From: a virus
Strand: one strand, 5' to 3'
DNA: 64,000 nucleotides
IMG/VR virus record: IMGVR_UViG_3300031730_000002
Span: 21,866-85,865 of that record
Shown here: positions 17,056 to 25,551 of the stretch, in pieces
Layout of the letters: each line of letters starts with the position of its first letter
How positions within the stretch are numbered: the first letter of the stretch is position 1
Notes under the pieces: generated by a model
What the model saw: only the letters and a program-made list of their open reading frames with translations
What the model was told of the DNA's origin: nothing
The model's database searches: none
Made by a program: the position numbers and the translations under genes

Positions 17056-18100
17056 TGTTGTGCTTCTCCAGCAGCGCAGTCACGGTGGCGCGCTCTTCTT
17101 CGTTGAGGATCTTCAGCAGCTCTTCGAGCACCGAGAATGAGCGGATCTGTTCGAGCGAGACCTGCAGCGATTCGCCGTCGTTGGTTCCTTCGACTTCGAC
17201 AGCGTTGGTGATGACCAGCGATTCGCTGTGCTTGCGGAAGCTGGAGATCGCGGTGATCACGTCCGAGGCCTGTGCCGCCGTCGCCTTGCCGACCACACGC
17301 ACGAAGTCGGTGATGCCAAGCGGCTGCAGCATCTGCCAGTCCAGCTCAGCGAAGCAGCCTTCGCGAGTCCACGTTGGCAGCCACTCGATGCCAGAGTCCG
17401 TGATGCGCAAGGCGTACTTCATGTCGTTGCCGAGACAGTCGGCCACGCTGCTCGGCACCTGGTTGCCGACGATGAGGACTTTGTTGTCCAGGTACTCTCG
17501 GCGCTGGTGCTCGTGCGCCACGATGATCTTCTCGACCTTCAGCGTGGCAGCCTGCTCCAGCGACAGGTTCAGCGAGTGGTCCGACTTCGCCGCAAAGTTG
17601 TTCGACACGTTGCAGTGCAGGAATAGGTACTTCGTGTCGGCCGGCACCTTGCTCAGCTCCAGCTCGAACAGGTCTTGGTTGGCCACGTGTGGGATGACGT
17701 ACACGCCTTCGTCAATCGTGGTGCCTTCCTTGATCACGACCACTTGGCCAGGGAAGCTCAAGGACAACAACTCGCAGAGGATGTCGAAGCTCGACAGCAC
17801 AGCCGAGTTTTTCGTCATGTCGTGGTTGCCGCGAGAAGCGTAGAGGGTAGGCACCGGCTTGTATGAGCACTCCAGCCACGCTGCGGTGATCTTGTAGATT
17901 TGCAGTAAGTCGCTCAGCGGGATCGCTGCGGTGTCGAGCCAGTCGCCGTTGATCAGCACGTCGTCGGTGCCGGCCATATCGAGCAGACCGCCGTAGTCGG
18001 CGAGCAGGTTGGCTCGTAGTTGCATCGCTGTGGCCGGCGTGGTGCCGCCGGTGCGGATCGCACCGAGGTGCAGATCGTTGATGTGGAAGAGGGGCTTCAC
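17048..18100 (-). CDS. sbcD: SbcD/Mre11-like metallophosphatase nuclease
   Basis: This 350-residue protein has the calcineurin-like motifs in order: H-I-N-D-L-H-L-G near the start, I-N-G-D-W-L-D-T, S-R-G-N-H-D-M, L-F-L-H-C-N and V-A-H-E-H-Q. I chose the GTG at 18100 because it forms a GTGA overlap with the previous stop and sits just before the first motif; upstream in-frame codons run into the neighbouring gene. It is the nuclease subunit for the SbcC-like ATPase and probably acts on DNA ends during replication or recombination. Confidence 0.9.
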   Translation of the reverse strand: MKPLFHINDLHLGAIRTGGTTPATAMQLRANLLADYGGLLDMAGTDDVLINGDWLDTAAIPLSDLLQIYKITAAWLECSYKPVPTLYASRGNHDMTKNSAVLSSFDILCELLSLSFPGQVVVIKEGTTIDEGVYVIPHVANQDLFELELSKVPADTKYLFLHCNVSNNFAAKSDHSLNLSLEQAATLKVEKIIVAHEHQRREYLDNKVLIVGNQVPSSVADCLGNDMKYALRITDSGIEWLPTWTREGCFAELDWQMLQPLGITDFVRVVGKATAAQASDVITAISSFRKHSESLVITNAVEVEGTNDGESLQVSLEQIRSFSVLEELLKILNEEERATVTALLEKHNNV

Positions 18101-18324
18101 AGATATGACCTTCGGAACATGAGATCCAGAGAGGTTGTGGCGACCTCGACAGGCTTGACGCGCACATCGATAAATTGTGGGTGGCCGTAGTCCCGCCGCA
18201 GCTCGATGCACAGGCGGTTGTTGAGCCTAGCGAGGCCAAAGTCTTTGGCAAGGCCAAGAAGACCTTCGGCTTCGAAGCCTTCGATCTCGGCGATGTCGAC
18301 GCCGTCGATTTGCAGCTTGGCCAT
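18097..18324 (-). CDS. Small conserved-looking phage protein
   Basis: This protein of about 75 residues lies between two genes with start/stop overlaps. The ATG at 18324 (TGATG overlap) is preferred over a GTG one codon earlier. It has no recognisable motif. Its place directly before sbcD suggests a role in the same DNA-processing operon. Confidence 0.6.
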   Translation of the reverse strand: MAKLQIDGVDIAEIEGFEAEGLLGLAKDFGLARLNNRLCIELRRDYGHPQFIDVRVKPVEVATTSLDLMFRRSYL

Positions 18325-18566
18325 CACTTGAACACCTGCTCTAGACGTGCAGTGACTGCAGCGCGAGCCTCTTGTCGAATGATGTCGGTCACGTTGTAGC
18401 CGCGCACCAACTCCTTCAGCGCGTCAGGCTTGCACATGCTCTCAACTGTGTGCGCCACTGCTTCTCGGATCTCTTCGCGTGTGATGGTCAGCAGGTGCTC
18501 GTTGATGAGCACGCGGACTTGGCCACGCAGCTCTTTGTCGTCGGATGTGTCGAGGGTGATCTTCAA
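18324..18566 (-). CDS. Small helical protein heading the SbcCD operon
   Basis: This 80-residue, mostly helical, acidic protein starts at a TTG with GGAG eight bases upstream. It is the first gene after the strong promoter at 18592-18620. No family was recognised. Confidence 0.6.
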   Translation of the reverse strand: MKITLDTSDDKELRGQVRVLINEHLLTITREEIREAVAHTVESMCKPDALKELVRGYNVTDIIRQEARAAVTARLEQVFK

Positions 18567-18591
18567 GGTCTTCTCCAGTTAAGGTGTAGAA

Positions 18592-18620
18592 AGAATAACA
18601 CCGCCCTCAGGCGATGTCAA
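18592..18620 (-). promoter_or_regulatory. Sigma70-type promoter for the SbcCD operon
   Basis: On the minus strand, TTGACA (18620-18615) and TATTCT (18597-18592) are separated by exactly 17 bases, in the 71-base gap between 18566 and 18638. It should drive the genes from 18566 down to 14720. A GAGAAGAC octamer (18575-18568) overlaps the downstream ribosome binding site. Confidence 0.85.
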
Positions 18621-18637
18621 CAGAGTCAGGAAATGTG

Positions 18638-19096
18638 TCAGAGATCCAGGATCGGCTGCACGTCTTCCCACTGTACGTAGCCGCTGAGATCCCAGCTACC
18701 GAACGCCGGACCAGGCCGTGTGCGGAACAGCTCCAAAGGTGGGCTGACCCACGTCTTCGTGATCGAGCTGTAGACCAGCACATGCACCACGCCGCCGGCC
18801 ATCTCGCGAATGCGGCACTTGCCCACCTGCGAGTCTTCGAAGTTCTTGTAGGGTAAGCGGTGCTCCTTGTGCGCCACCTCCTTCACCTCGATGATCCCGT
18901 GCCTGCCCGGCATGTACCAGCTGAAGTCTCCGGCGATGCGCTGGAACTTCCCGCCGGCAGATCTGGCGTCGTAGCCGCGGTGCCAGTCGAAGGCTTGGCG
19001 CTGCGAGTGAAGGCCTTCGAGGTAAGCCTTGACGATCGCCTCGGCACTCTTGCCCTGCTGGCCCTTGGCCTTGGTCTTCTTGTCGTCACCGAACAT
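18638..19096 (-). CDS. RecU-like Holliday junction resolvase / PD-(D/E)xK nuclease
   Basis: This 152-residue protein has the layout of RecU-type nucleases: an early G-K-S-A-E-A helix (E19), A-G-D-F with D57, I-I-E-V-K with E70 and K72, and P-Y-K-N-F-E-D-S-Q. These residues match a PD-(D/E)xK active site. RecU enzymes cut Holliday junctions, which fits the neighbouring SbcCD and polymerase genes. The family call rests on motif pattern only; another small PD-(D/E)xK nuclease is possible. Confidence 0.68.
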   Translation of the reverse strand: MFGDDKKTKAKGQQGKSAEAIVKAYLEGLHSQRQAFDWHRGYDARSAGGKFQRIAGDFSWYMPGRHGIIEVKEVAHKEHRLPYKNFEDSQVGKCRIREMAGGVVHVLVYSSITKTWVSPPLELFRTRPGPAFGSWDLSGYVQWEDVQPILDL

Positions 19097-19295
19097 CTTG
19101 ATCTCCAGTCAGTGCAGCTTCATCGTTGGCCGCCTGCACGACCACACCCAATGCCCGCATGTTCTCGCTCTGCACGAACAGGCTGATGGTCTTGGGCACG
19201 ATGCCCGGCAGCTGCTCCCACGTGTAGCCACCTTGCTTGAGATGGCGCTCGAAGATGCCGAGCTTCCAGCTGTCGATGATGATTCCTGCTTTCAC
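19086..19295 (-). CDS. Small phage protein
   Basis: This 69-residue protein starts at a GTG preceded by AGGAGACAG. It overlaps the RecU-like gene by 11 bases. It contains K-A-G-I-I-I-D and W-K-L-x-I-F-E-R-H-L, as in a short conserved phage protein of unknown function that I have seen beside replication genes. Confidence 0.6.
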   Translation of the reverse strand: MKAGIIIDSWKLGIFERHLKQGGYTWEQLPGIVPKTISLFVQSENMRALGVVVQAANDEAALTGDQDVR

Positions 19296-19322
19296 ATCTG
19301 TCTCCTGAATTTCTGGCGCCAG

Positions 19323-19706
19323 TCAAAACGGGCACACTTTGGTTTCAACGCCGCCAGTCTCCCATGCAAGGTCGACGGACAGCTCCATGATTTGCGATGG
19401 CGTCGCTCCATCGCGTATCGCTCTAAGTAGGTCAGCTCTTTTGGATTGGGAGCAAAACGAGCTTCCCAGTCGATGTGGGAAATGGAAGCCGTGGCAGCGA
19501 CAGGCCACACGACTGACACGTTCGCGATCTGCATAGAAGTGATAGTGCCCGCAATGCCGGCATAGACGACCCCCATTTGCTTTCAACTCCTTCTTCAACG
19601 CTGCACCGGTGAGAGGTGGAAGACCTCTCACCTGCGTGTAGCTCACAACAGCTTTCTTGAACGTGTTCCGCGTGCGGCACTTGCTGCAGCGGTAGATGTA
19701 GCTCAC
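19323..19706 (-). CDS. Cys/His-rich zinc-binding protein
   Basis: This 127-residue protein has a first knuckle Y-R-C-S-K-C-R-T near the start and a second L-C-R-H-C-G-H-Y-H. A further C-R-C-H-G-F-H-F-P-H cluster suggests two zinc sites. The start is a GTG in a GTGA overlap with the upstream gene. A competing frame over 19292-19576 was rejected because this one has the Cys pairs and the operon overlap. Possible nucleic-acid binding; function unknown. Confidence 0.62.
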   Translation of the reverse strand: MSYIYRCSKCRTRNTFKKAVVSYTQVRGLPPLTGAALKKELKANGGRLCRHCGHYHFYADRERVSRVACRCHGFHFPHRLGSSFCSQSKRADLLRAIRDGATPSQIMELSVDLAWETGGVETKVCPF

Positions 19707-20074
19707 TTGTTCAGATGAGCCAGAGCCCCGTGGAAGCGCGGCTTGCCCATCGTCGCCGTGACGATCTTCTGCTCGATCAGGATGAAGGTCACCACCTCGA
19801 CATCCTGCTTTCTCCGCGTCGGGTCTTTGCGGACCTTGGCCACGTGCTCAGGGTAAGGGTCTTCGGGGCCTTGCTGCACCACCAGCTCCACACGCCCCCG
19901 CAGCCACGAGGCCATAGCGCAGACCGCAGCATGCTTGTTGTGGAACAGCTTTGGCTGCCCAGTCTCGTAGTCGCTGTCGACCATGCCTGGAGTCCAGTGG
20001 CTGCTGCCCTTCTGCTGCTTGCGCTGCGGCATGAAGGCCTGCGTCGGAATGTGGCGAATGGCGAAGACTTCCAT
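19703..20074 (-). CDS. Conserved-type phage protein, unknown function
   Basis: This 123-residue protein begins M-E-V-F-A-I-R-H and is followed by a basic Gln/Lys patch. The last third is strand-rich (V-V-T-F-I-L-I-E-Q-K). It lies between thyX and the zinc-binding gene, with overlap to the latter. No family was recognised. Confidence 0.58.
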   Translation of the reverse strand: MEVFAIRHIPTQAFMPQRKQQKGSSHWTPGMVDSDYETGQPKLFHNKHAAVCAMASWLRGRVELVVQQGPEDPYPEHVAKVRKDPTRRKQDVEVVTFILIEQKIVTATMGKPRFHGALAHLNK

Positions 20075-20075
20075 G

Positions 20076-20858
20076 TCAGGCCTCCAGGCGAAACTTGCGG
20101 AACGCGGCCACCGAGTGCGGGCAGATCTGCTCGATCAGGTCGAGCATCGCATCGCTGTACACACGGATCTCGTGCTGCGCATGGTTGTCCGAGCGCAAGC
20201 CGATGAAGTGGAAGAGGTTGTGCAAGTCCACCGTGCCGAACATGCGGCTGTAGGTGGCGAAGGGCAGGTTGTCCCTCGCAAGCTCGCGCGGCATGCCTTC
20301 GTCCATCTGCTTCCTGTAGAGCGCGAAGCCGGCTTCCATGTGGGCGCGCTGCTCTTCCTGCCAGCGCCGATCGCGAGCTTCGATCTCGGGTGTCAGCTCG
20401 GTGCTGTCGTCGCGCATCTGCTTGTTGCTCTTCGACTGCGTGCCGAAGTTGCCGACTTCCGGCACGTAGAACTCTTCCGGCAACGGAGCGTAGCGAGCGC
20501 TCAGCTCGTTGTAGCTCCACATACGATGGCGGTGCCATTGGCGGAACACCATGATCGGAGCCTTCACCTCGAACGTGAAAACCATCGCCTCGAACGGCGA
20601 CGTGTGCCGGTTCTTCATCAGGTAGGCGATGAGCTTGGCGTCCTTCTCGTCTTCACCGACCCGCCAGTCAGCGTCGTAGCTGACCCGAGCGTTGCGCACC
20701 ACTTCGAGATCGCCGGACCAGTCGCCGTGGTCGGCCTTGAGATAGCCGCTGGTGGTGTGCGAGACGGCATCGTGAGTCGCTATGGACTGGGGGATGGGCT
20801 GCATGCAGGAGACGAGACGGACGAAGCCGTGGTCGAGAAGATCAGTTTTGGTTTTCAT
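20076..20858 (-). CDS. thyX: Flavin-dependent thymidylate synthase ThyX
   Basis: This 260-residue protein carries the ThyX signature R-H-R-M-W-S-Y-N-E-L-S-A-R at residues 110-122, with upstream H-T-S-P-F-E and downstream R-D-N-L-P. ThyX makes dTMP from dUMP using FAD, NADPH and methylene-tetrahydrofolate, independently of host ThyA. The start has the ACTTCAAAGGA leader (20864-20874). It supplies thymidylate alongside the phage dNMP kinase and MazG-like proteins. Confidence 0.95.
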   Translation of the reverse strand: MKTKTDLLDHGFVRLVSCMQPIPQSIATHDAVSHTTSGYLKADHGDWSGDLEVVRNARVSYDADWRVGEDEKDAKLIAYLMKNRHTSPFEAMVFTFEVKAPIMVFRQWHRHRMWSYNELSARYAPLPEEFYVPEVGNFGTQSKSNKQMRDDSTELTPEIEARDRRWQEEQRAHMEAGFALYRKQMDEGMPRELARDNLPFATYSRMFGTVDLHNLFHFIGLRSDNHAQHEIRVYSDAMLDLIEQICPHSVAAFRKFRLEA

Positions 20859-20952
20859 GTTGTTCCTTTGAAGTTGGGTGAACGTAGGGTGGTAGCGCGT
20901 TGCTCATGCAGGCGCTGAAGATGACGTAGAAGATGCCGGCGAAGAGGATCAC
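20842..20952 (-). CDS. 36-residue membrane microprotein upstream of thyX
   Basis: The GTG at 20952 overlaps the previous stop (GTGA) and has GGGAG eight bases upstream. The peptide starts V-I-L-F-A-G-I-F-Y-V-I-F-S-A, a single hydrophobic helix, then has a polar tail. It ends 17 bases inside thyX in another frame. Without it the 90-base gap would be empty. This is a moderate-confidence small gene. Confidence 0.45.
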   Translation of the reverse strand: MILFAGIFYVIFSACMSNALPPYVHPTSKEQHENQN

Positions 20953-21152
20953 GGCGCAGGCTCCCATGAGTGGATGTCTTTCATCGCGAAGTCGCGATCA
21001 GCGTTCTTCTCAATGTCGACAGCAGCGAGCAACCACTGCATCTCTGTATGAAACTGGCTGCTACGGAAGGAGATGAAGTGCGGCTGGATCAGTCGTTTGC
21101 TGCGCTCCCCGCGATAGTTCGTGTAATCGATGACTACTCTGTCATGGATCAT
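20949..21152 (-). CDS. WYL-like small protein beside the polymerase
   Basis: This 67-residue protein has Y-T-N-Y-R-G-E, then F-R-S-S-x-F-H-T-E-x-Q-W-L-L and R-D-F-A-M-K-D-I. That pattern recurs in short phage proteins related to the C-terminal half of WYL domains, which bind nucleic acids or nucleotides. It overlaps the polymerase stop by four bases. Confidence 0.6.
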   Translation of the reverse strand: MIHDRVVIDYTNYRGERSKRLIQPHFISFRSSQFHTEMQWLLAAVDIEKNADRDFAMKDIHSWEPAP

Positions 21153-24100
21153 GCTGCTTCCTTTTCAAGTTGACGATCTGCCATCGCTTTGTACATCTTG
21201 ACCAAGCCTTCAGCGATGGCTGCTGCTGTAGGCTCTGCACCGATCTCGGTCTGGTTGTAGAAGTCCGGCCCGAACGAGATGCTCGACGTGATCGGGATCT
21301 TCATGTCTGCGAACGTTGCCACCATGCAGGCGTGCATGCGCGGGATGAAGGCCGGCAGGTCTTCGATCAGCACCGACGCCACCACTTCATCGTGAATGGG
21401 GCCGTAGCAGATGGCGTCGAAGTCAAAGAACAGGCCGTCCTTCCACATGCGGCCTTCAGCCAGCTTGGTCATCTCGCCAGCCGAGCCCTGCACCTTGGTG
21501 TTCACGGCTTGCCGCTCGGCCTTGCTCGACACCCAGCGGTCGCCCTTGAAGGCTTCAGCCAGGTGGCGCATCGCGCCCTTCATCGTGCGCACGAAGCCGT
21601 CCTCACGGGCCTTGGCGATCACGCGCTCCTTCCAGAGTGCCACCTCAGCGAACGCAGCTTCTCGCGCGTCGATGAAGGCCTGCGCTGCCTCTTCGCTGAC
21701 CAGCAGCGTTTGCGCGACCTTGGGCGCCATCGCCCCGAACTCGGTGGTGAAGTTGACCTTCTTCCCGAGGTTGCGATCATCCTTTACGAACTGGAACAGC
21801 GGGTGCGACTTGTGCCCGTGCCGGATCTCTTCGAACTGCTCGTAGTTCAGGTCAGGCACTTCAGCGCCCTTGGCCCGGCGCTCTGCTTGCTTGTACTTGT
21901 AGACACCGACACCGGTCAGTGCGTGCACGTCCTTCTTGTTGTCGCCGACATAGCAGGCCACCAAGTTCGGGTCTTCGCTGTAGTCGGCGATGATCTTCAG
22001 CTCTTGCGATTCGAAGTCCATCGACACCACGACGGCGTTGCGCTTGTGTGGCACCACGCACTCGCGGATCTTCGCGGCTTGCCCGTCGATCTTCTGGTGC
22101 TTCGCAAGCTGCTGCTTGTTCGGCGCGCTCTCACTTGCCCGCCGCGTGTTCGTCGCGCACTGGTTGTGCGACGGGTGGATCATGCCGTCCTTCCAGTGCA
22201 CGAAGTACGGGTAGGTTGAGTAGTAAAGCGAGCGGCGGGTGCGCACCATCTGCATCAGCCTGAAGGCTTCGAGCACGCCCTTCTGATCTGGCGTGGCGTC
22301 CATCTGCAAGGCGTACTCGATCGAGAGCTGATCGGTCTTCGGGTTGCCCTCGTAGATGCCGGCCTGCCTCATCGTGTCGGTGGCCTTGTTGCGCACACGC
22401 ACCGGCAAGCCCATCATCTCGTACATGAGCTTGGACATCTTTGTGGGTGAGCCGAGCGGGTTGTCGGGCTCGCCCTTGAAGTGCGATGTCACGTACTTGT
22501 TGAAGAGCGCAAGGCCTTCCGGCCCGCTCGTACCCGCTTGCAGCGCCAGCGCAAACGACGGCTCGTTCTCGATCTCGCGGCAGTGTGTCACCAGCTTCGA
22601 CAGCGTGCGCATCGCTGTGTCCATCTTCTTGCCGGTGCAGATGGTGAAGGCTTCCTTCACGTCGGCTGCGGTCAGCTCGGTGTAGACCGGCGGCTGCGTG
22701 CCTGTGTACTTCTTCTCGATGAGGTAGGCGCTGGCCACCTTCCAGGCATTCGCATACACGATGTCATCGGCCGCGCTCAGCTCGTTGATCTTCTCCACTG
22801 ACACAGCCATGCCGGTCAGGAAGTTGACGGCATGCTGGTAGGCCGCATCGATCTCGACTTCGAGGTAGACCTGCCATGTGTGCTCGATCTCCATCACGAG
22901 CCGGTTGTAGACGTGCAGTGCCGCGGTGCAGATGGTGTCGTCGCAGCCGTAGCCGACCACCTGCTGAGCAGTCAGCTCGTTCATCTTGTAGCGGCGCTCT
23001 TCCCACTCTTCCATCGGGAACTGCACTTCGCTGTCAACAATCTCGCCGATGTTCGAAGCATGCTCGAACACGCGGAGCTGCCGGCCGCCCGGCTGCAGCG
23101 TGCCCACAGGCCCGGCCAGCTTGGTGACTTGGTCGAAGGTCTGCTGCTCGTAGCCCAGCACACGCTTGGAGCGGTCCTTTAGCCCGAGCTTGCTGTTCTC
23201 GTCGACGTAGCTGTTCTCGAACATCGTGTCGAGGACATTGGGCAGGAAGCCGCGGTAGCCGTTGTCCTGCCAGTGCTCGGCGAACTCCTGATAGCACACG
23301 CACAGCTCGAAGGCAGTGTTCTGGATCACCAGATGCATCGTCTTCGGGATCATCTCGATGACCTTGCGCGCCTGCTCCAGCGTGATGTTGTTCGTGTTGG
23401 CATGGTCGACGCTGAAGTACATGGTGTACTGCGTGTTCTTGCCGAGCGTCAGGCTGAAGCCCGTCAGCTCGCTGCCAAGCTGGTCAAGGCGGTCTCCGTC
23501 CTTCTGTGCGGAGATCCACTCGTCGCTTGCGTCGGTTGTCGAGGTCTCGATGTCGAACGTGGCGAACGGCGACTCTTCGATGATGCGCGGCATCCACTCG
23601 ACGAAGCCTTGCAGGTTGTCAGCTGTGACCAGAAAGGTCTCGCCATACCACTTGGACACACGTTCATCGGCTTGTGCAGGCCGCGGCGTCACCATGCCTG
23701 CCTCGATCACCAGCGGCACCTGCGCAGTGTTGACCCACTCAGGGTACAGGCGTGCCACGCGGTAGGAGCGGACGGCGTTCTTCTCTTGGTCGACGATCAT
23801 CTTGATCAGCCTGTCGTCGCCGACCTGTGGGTACAGAGGCCCAAGGTCCGACTTTGCAAGCAGGTCGAGCAGCTCGTGCATACCGTCTTCGCCATAGGCA
23901 AGCAGCATCGCCTGGAATGACTTGACGCCGAAGCCTTCGACGCCGCGGATCTTGTCGGAGGTGTCGCCGACCAGCGACTTGTACAGCGTGATCAGCCGGC
24001 GATCCCACGGGCCGTAGGGATGCTGGCCGAGCGGGTCATGGTTGCGCCGCACGATGATCTTGGCGCCGTGCGCGTTGGTGCCGTGCAGGATGGTCAGGTC

Positions 24101-24547
24101 GCCGTCGCCGGTGGCGATGACGAGATCCTGTTCGGCTTCGCGAGCCAGGTAGGCGAGCACGTCGTCGCCTTCGACGAAGTCCTGCGACATCAGCGTGGAG
24201 CCAAGGCCGCGCCACAGGTTGCGCATCATCTCGCGCAGCTTCTCGAACTCGGCGTAGTTCTCAGGGGCCTTGTCTTCGCCAGCCTTGTAGATCGGGTCGA
24301 ACGCACGCCGCTTCTGCTTCGAGTGCATGCCTTCGAACACGAGGATGGCGTCGATGGGCGCGAGGCCGAACTGGTCGAGAGCACCGACCATCATGTTCAT
24401 CACGTTCTCGTAGCCGTGCTTGGCCGAGTTGATCCAAACCTTCTTGTCGGGGTCCACCGGACTTGCGACTTCGTAGCCGTTCTCGGTGTCCTTACCTGCA
24501 AAGAGTCCTGTCCACATGAAGCTGGACATATCGAATGCGATGCGCAT
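21149..24547 (-). CDS. polA: DNA polymerase I with 5' nuclease, 3'-5' exonuclease and polymerase domains
   Basis: This 1132-residue protein has three domains. Residues ~1-290 are a FEN-type 5' nuclease (F-D-M-S-S at the start, E-G-D-D-V-L, T-G-D-G-D and a helix-hairpin-helix G-V-E-G-F-G-V-K). A DnaQ-type exonuclease has F-D-I-E-T-S with D332 and E334. The family A polymerase has motif A near 844 (S-M-D-F-E-S-Q-E-L), motif B (K-K-V-N-F-T-T-E-F-G) and motif C H-D-E at 1052-1054. All three active sites look intact. Phages usually encode the 5' nuclease separately, so the full fusion is notable. It is the replicative polymerase. Confidence 0.93.
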   Translation of the reverse strand: MRIAFDMSSFMWTGLFAGKDTENGYEVASPVDPDKKVWINSAKHGYENVMNMMVGALDQFGLAPIDAILVFEGMHSKQKRRAFDPIYKAGEDKAPENYAEFEKLREMMRNLWRGLGSTLMSQDFVEGDDVLAYLAREAEQDLVIATGDGDLTILHGTNAHGAKIIVRRNHDPLGQHPYGPWDRRLITLYKSLVGDTSDKIRGVEGFGVKSFQAMLLAYGEDGMHELLDLLAKSDLGPLYPQVGDDRLIKMIVDQEKNAVRSYRVARLYPEWVNTAQVPLVIEAGMVTPRPAQADERVSKWYGETFLVTADNLQGFVEWMPRIIEESPFATFDIETSTTDASDEWISAQKDGDRLDQLGSELTGFSLTLGKNTQYTMYFSVDHANTNNITLEQARKVIEMIPKTMHLVIQNTAFELCVCYQEFAEHWQDNGYRGFLPNVLDTMFENSYVDENSKLGLKDRSKRVLGYEQQTFDQVTKLAGPVGTLQPGGRQLRVFEHASNIGEIVDSEVQFPMEEWEERRYKMNELTAQQVVGYGCDDTICTAALHVYNRLVMEIEHTWQVYLEVEIDAAYQHAVNFLTGMAVSVEKINELSAADDIVYANAWKVASAYLIEKKYTGTQPPVYTELTAADVKEAFTICTGKKMDTAMRTLSKLVTHCREIENEPSFALALQAGTSGPEGLALFNKYVTSHFKGEPDNPLGSPTKMSKLMYEMMGLPVRVRNKATDTMRQAGIYEGNPKTDQLSIEYALQMDATPDQKGVLEAFRLMQMVRTRRSLYYSTYPYFVHWKDGMIHPSHNQCATNTRRASESAPNKQQLAKHQKIDGQAAKIRECVVPHKRNAVVVSMDFESQELKIIADYSEDPNLVACYVGDNKKDVHALTGVGVYKYKQAERRAKGAEVPDLNYEQFEEIRHGHKSHPLFQFVKDDRNLGKKVNFTTEFGAMAPKVAQTLLVSEEAAQAFIDAREAAFAEVALWKERVIAKAREDGFVRTMKGAMRHLAEAFKGDRWVSSKAERQAVNTKVQGSAGEMTKLAEGRMWKDGLFFDFDAICYGPIHDEVVASVLIEDLPAFIPRMHACMVATFADMKIPITSSISFGPDFYNQTEIGAEPTAAAIAEGLVKMYKAMADRQLEKEAA

Positions 24548-24786
24548 CAGTCTTCTTCTTTCTTTGCGAAGCGGAAGTTTTCGAAAATGTCCATCTGCAC
24601 ATCCAGCACCTCAGAGGCGATGAAGTAGAGCCACTTGCAGAAGATGTAGGCCCAAAGAATGCAAACCACCAGAACAGGCATCGTGTACAGGTCAGTCAGC
24701 ATCCAGGCAACGACCGTCCAAAGAAGCGGGATGCTGGTGGGCAAGCACTTTGTCGAGAGCACAAGGTGCTCGTTCGGGTTCTTCAT
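24547..24786 (-). CDS. Small two-TM membrane protein
   Basis: This 79-residue protein starts at the ATG at 24786 (ATGA overlap). Two hydrophobic segments (I-P-L-L-W-T-V-V-A-W-M-L and M-P-V-L-V-V-C-I-L-W-A-Y-I-F) are followed by an acidic C-terminus. Its stop overlaps the polymerase start. Function unknown; the polymerase neighbour could mean membrane-linked replication, but this is speculative. Confidence 0.62.
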   Translation of the reverse strand: MKNPNEHLVLSTKCLPTSIPLLWTVVAWMLTDLYTMPVLVVCILWAYIFCKWLYFIASEVLDVQMDIFENFRFAKKEED

Positions 24787-25022
24787 CTTGCGATCAACCT
24801 TTGAAGTTTTTCTTTGCTCGTCTGGCAATGCACGCAACGTATGCGACAGAGAGCAAGCCGAGCGGGAGGAATGTCACCGTCGCAATCAAGACAGTGAGCA
24901 CCGTCGAAGTCAGGGTGAGACTCAGGTGCAGTAAGTGCACGAATCTTTTCCAGAGCTGAGTCGTTGTAGATCTGCTGAAGCTCAGCAGCGCGGTCCAGAT
25001 TGTCACTATGCCCGCCTTGCAT
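24783..25022 (-). CDS. TraR/DksA-type zinc finger protein
   Basis: This 79-residue protein is the length of TraR. It ends in a four-Cys finger (C-L-D-C, 17 residues, C-V-H-C) containing the D-I-P-P-A-R-L motif typical of the TraR/DksA family. These proteins enter the RNA polymerase secondary channel and alter host transcription without ppGpp. The ATG at 25022 is preferred over a GTG one codon earlier. Confidence 0.82.
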   Translation of the reverse strand: MQGGHSDNLDRAAELQQIYNDSALEKIRALTAPESHPDFDGAHCLDCDGDIPPARLALCRIRCVHCQTSKEKLQRLIAR

Positions 25023-25551
25023 CACAGGCCGCGTTGATGTACTGCTGCAACTGAAGCACGTCGACGCGAAGCTGGTCGAGACTGCCGATGTTGTTGATGA
25101 TGTAGTCCTTCTCGTCAGGGATCAGACCGTGTTCGCTCGCATGCTTGCGGTCATCTTCCTTGATCGTGGTCTCGCGACCCTTGACGTGCACCAGCAGACC
25201 GCGCTCGCGCACCCAGTCGGCTTCGTTGTGGAACCGAACATCGGTGATCGTCACGCGCGCCCACATCGAGTGCTCGACGCGCGACTTGGTGATGGCCAGC
25301 CAGATGTCGGGCTGCAGCGCGCGGCCCCACTCGGTGCCCAGCGTCTGCGCCGCTTGCCGCCAGGAGAACTTGTAGCCGGGGATCGGCGCTTCCTTGTCCA
25401 CCCTGTTCGGCGGCTCCGGGAAACCCATCGCGATGAGACCTTGCTTCAGCGGGCCTGCAAAAGCGATCATGTGGTAGCCAAGCAGTTGGCCGACTGTGTC
25501 TTTGCCGGCACCGCCAGCGCCTGTGATGCCGATGACGAATGTGTCTTTCAT
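25006..25551 (-). CDS. Deoxynucleoside monophosphate kinase
   Basis: This 181-residue protein has a P-loop G-A-G-G-A-G-K-D-T at residues 11-19 and V-T-I-T-D-V-R-F-H-N-E-A, the pattern of the phage dNMP kinase family (T4 gp1-like). It would phosphorylate dNMPs, including the dTMP made by ThyX. It overlaps its neighbours on both sides, showing tight operon coupling. Confidence 0.85.
   Translation of the reverse strand: MKDTFVIGITGAGGAGKDTVGQLLGYHMIAFAGPLKQGLIAMGFPEPPNRVDKEAPIPGYKFSWRQAAQTLGTEWGRALQPDIWLAITKSRVEHSMWARVTITDVRFHNEADWVRERGLLVHVKGRETTIKEDDRKHASEHGLIPDEKDYIINNIGSLDQLRVDVLQLQQYINAACDARRA

Noticed and set aside
19292-19576. Alternative minus-strand frame over the zinc-binding gene
   Set aside because: The frame 19323-19706 has paired Cys motifs and a GTGA overlap; this one has neither.
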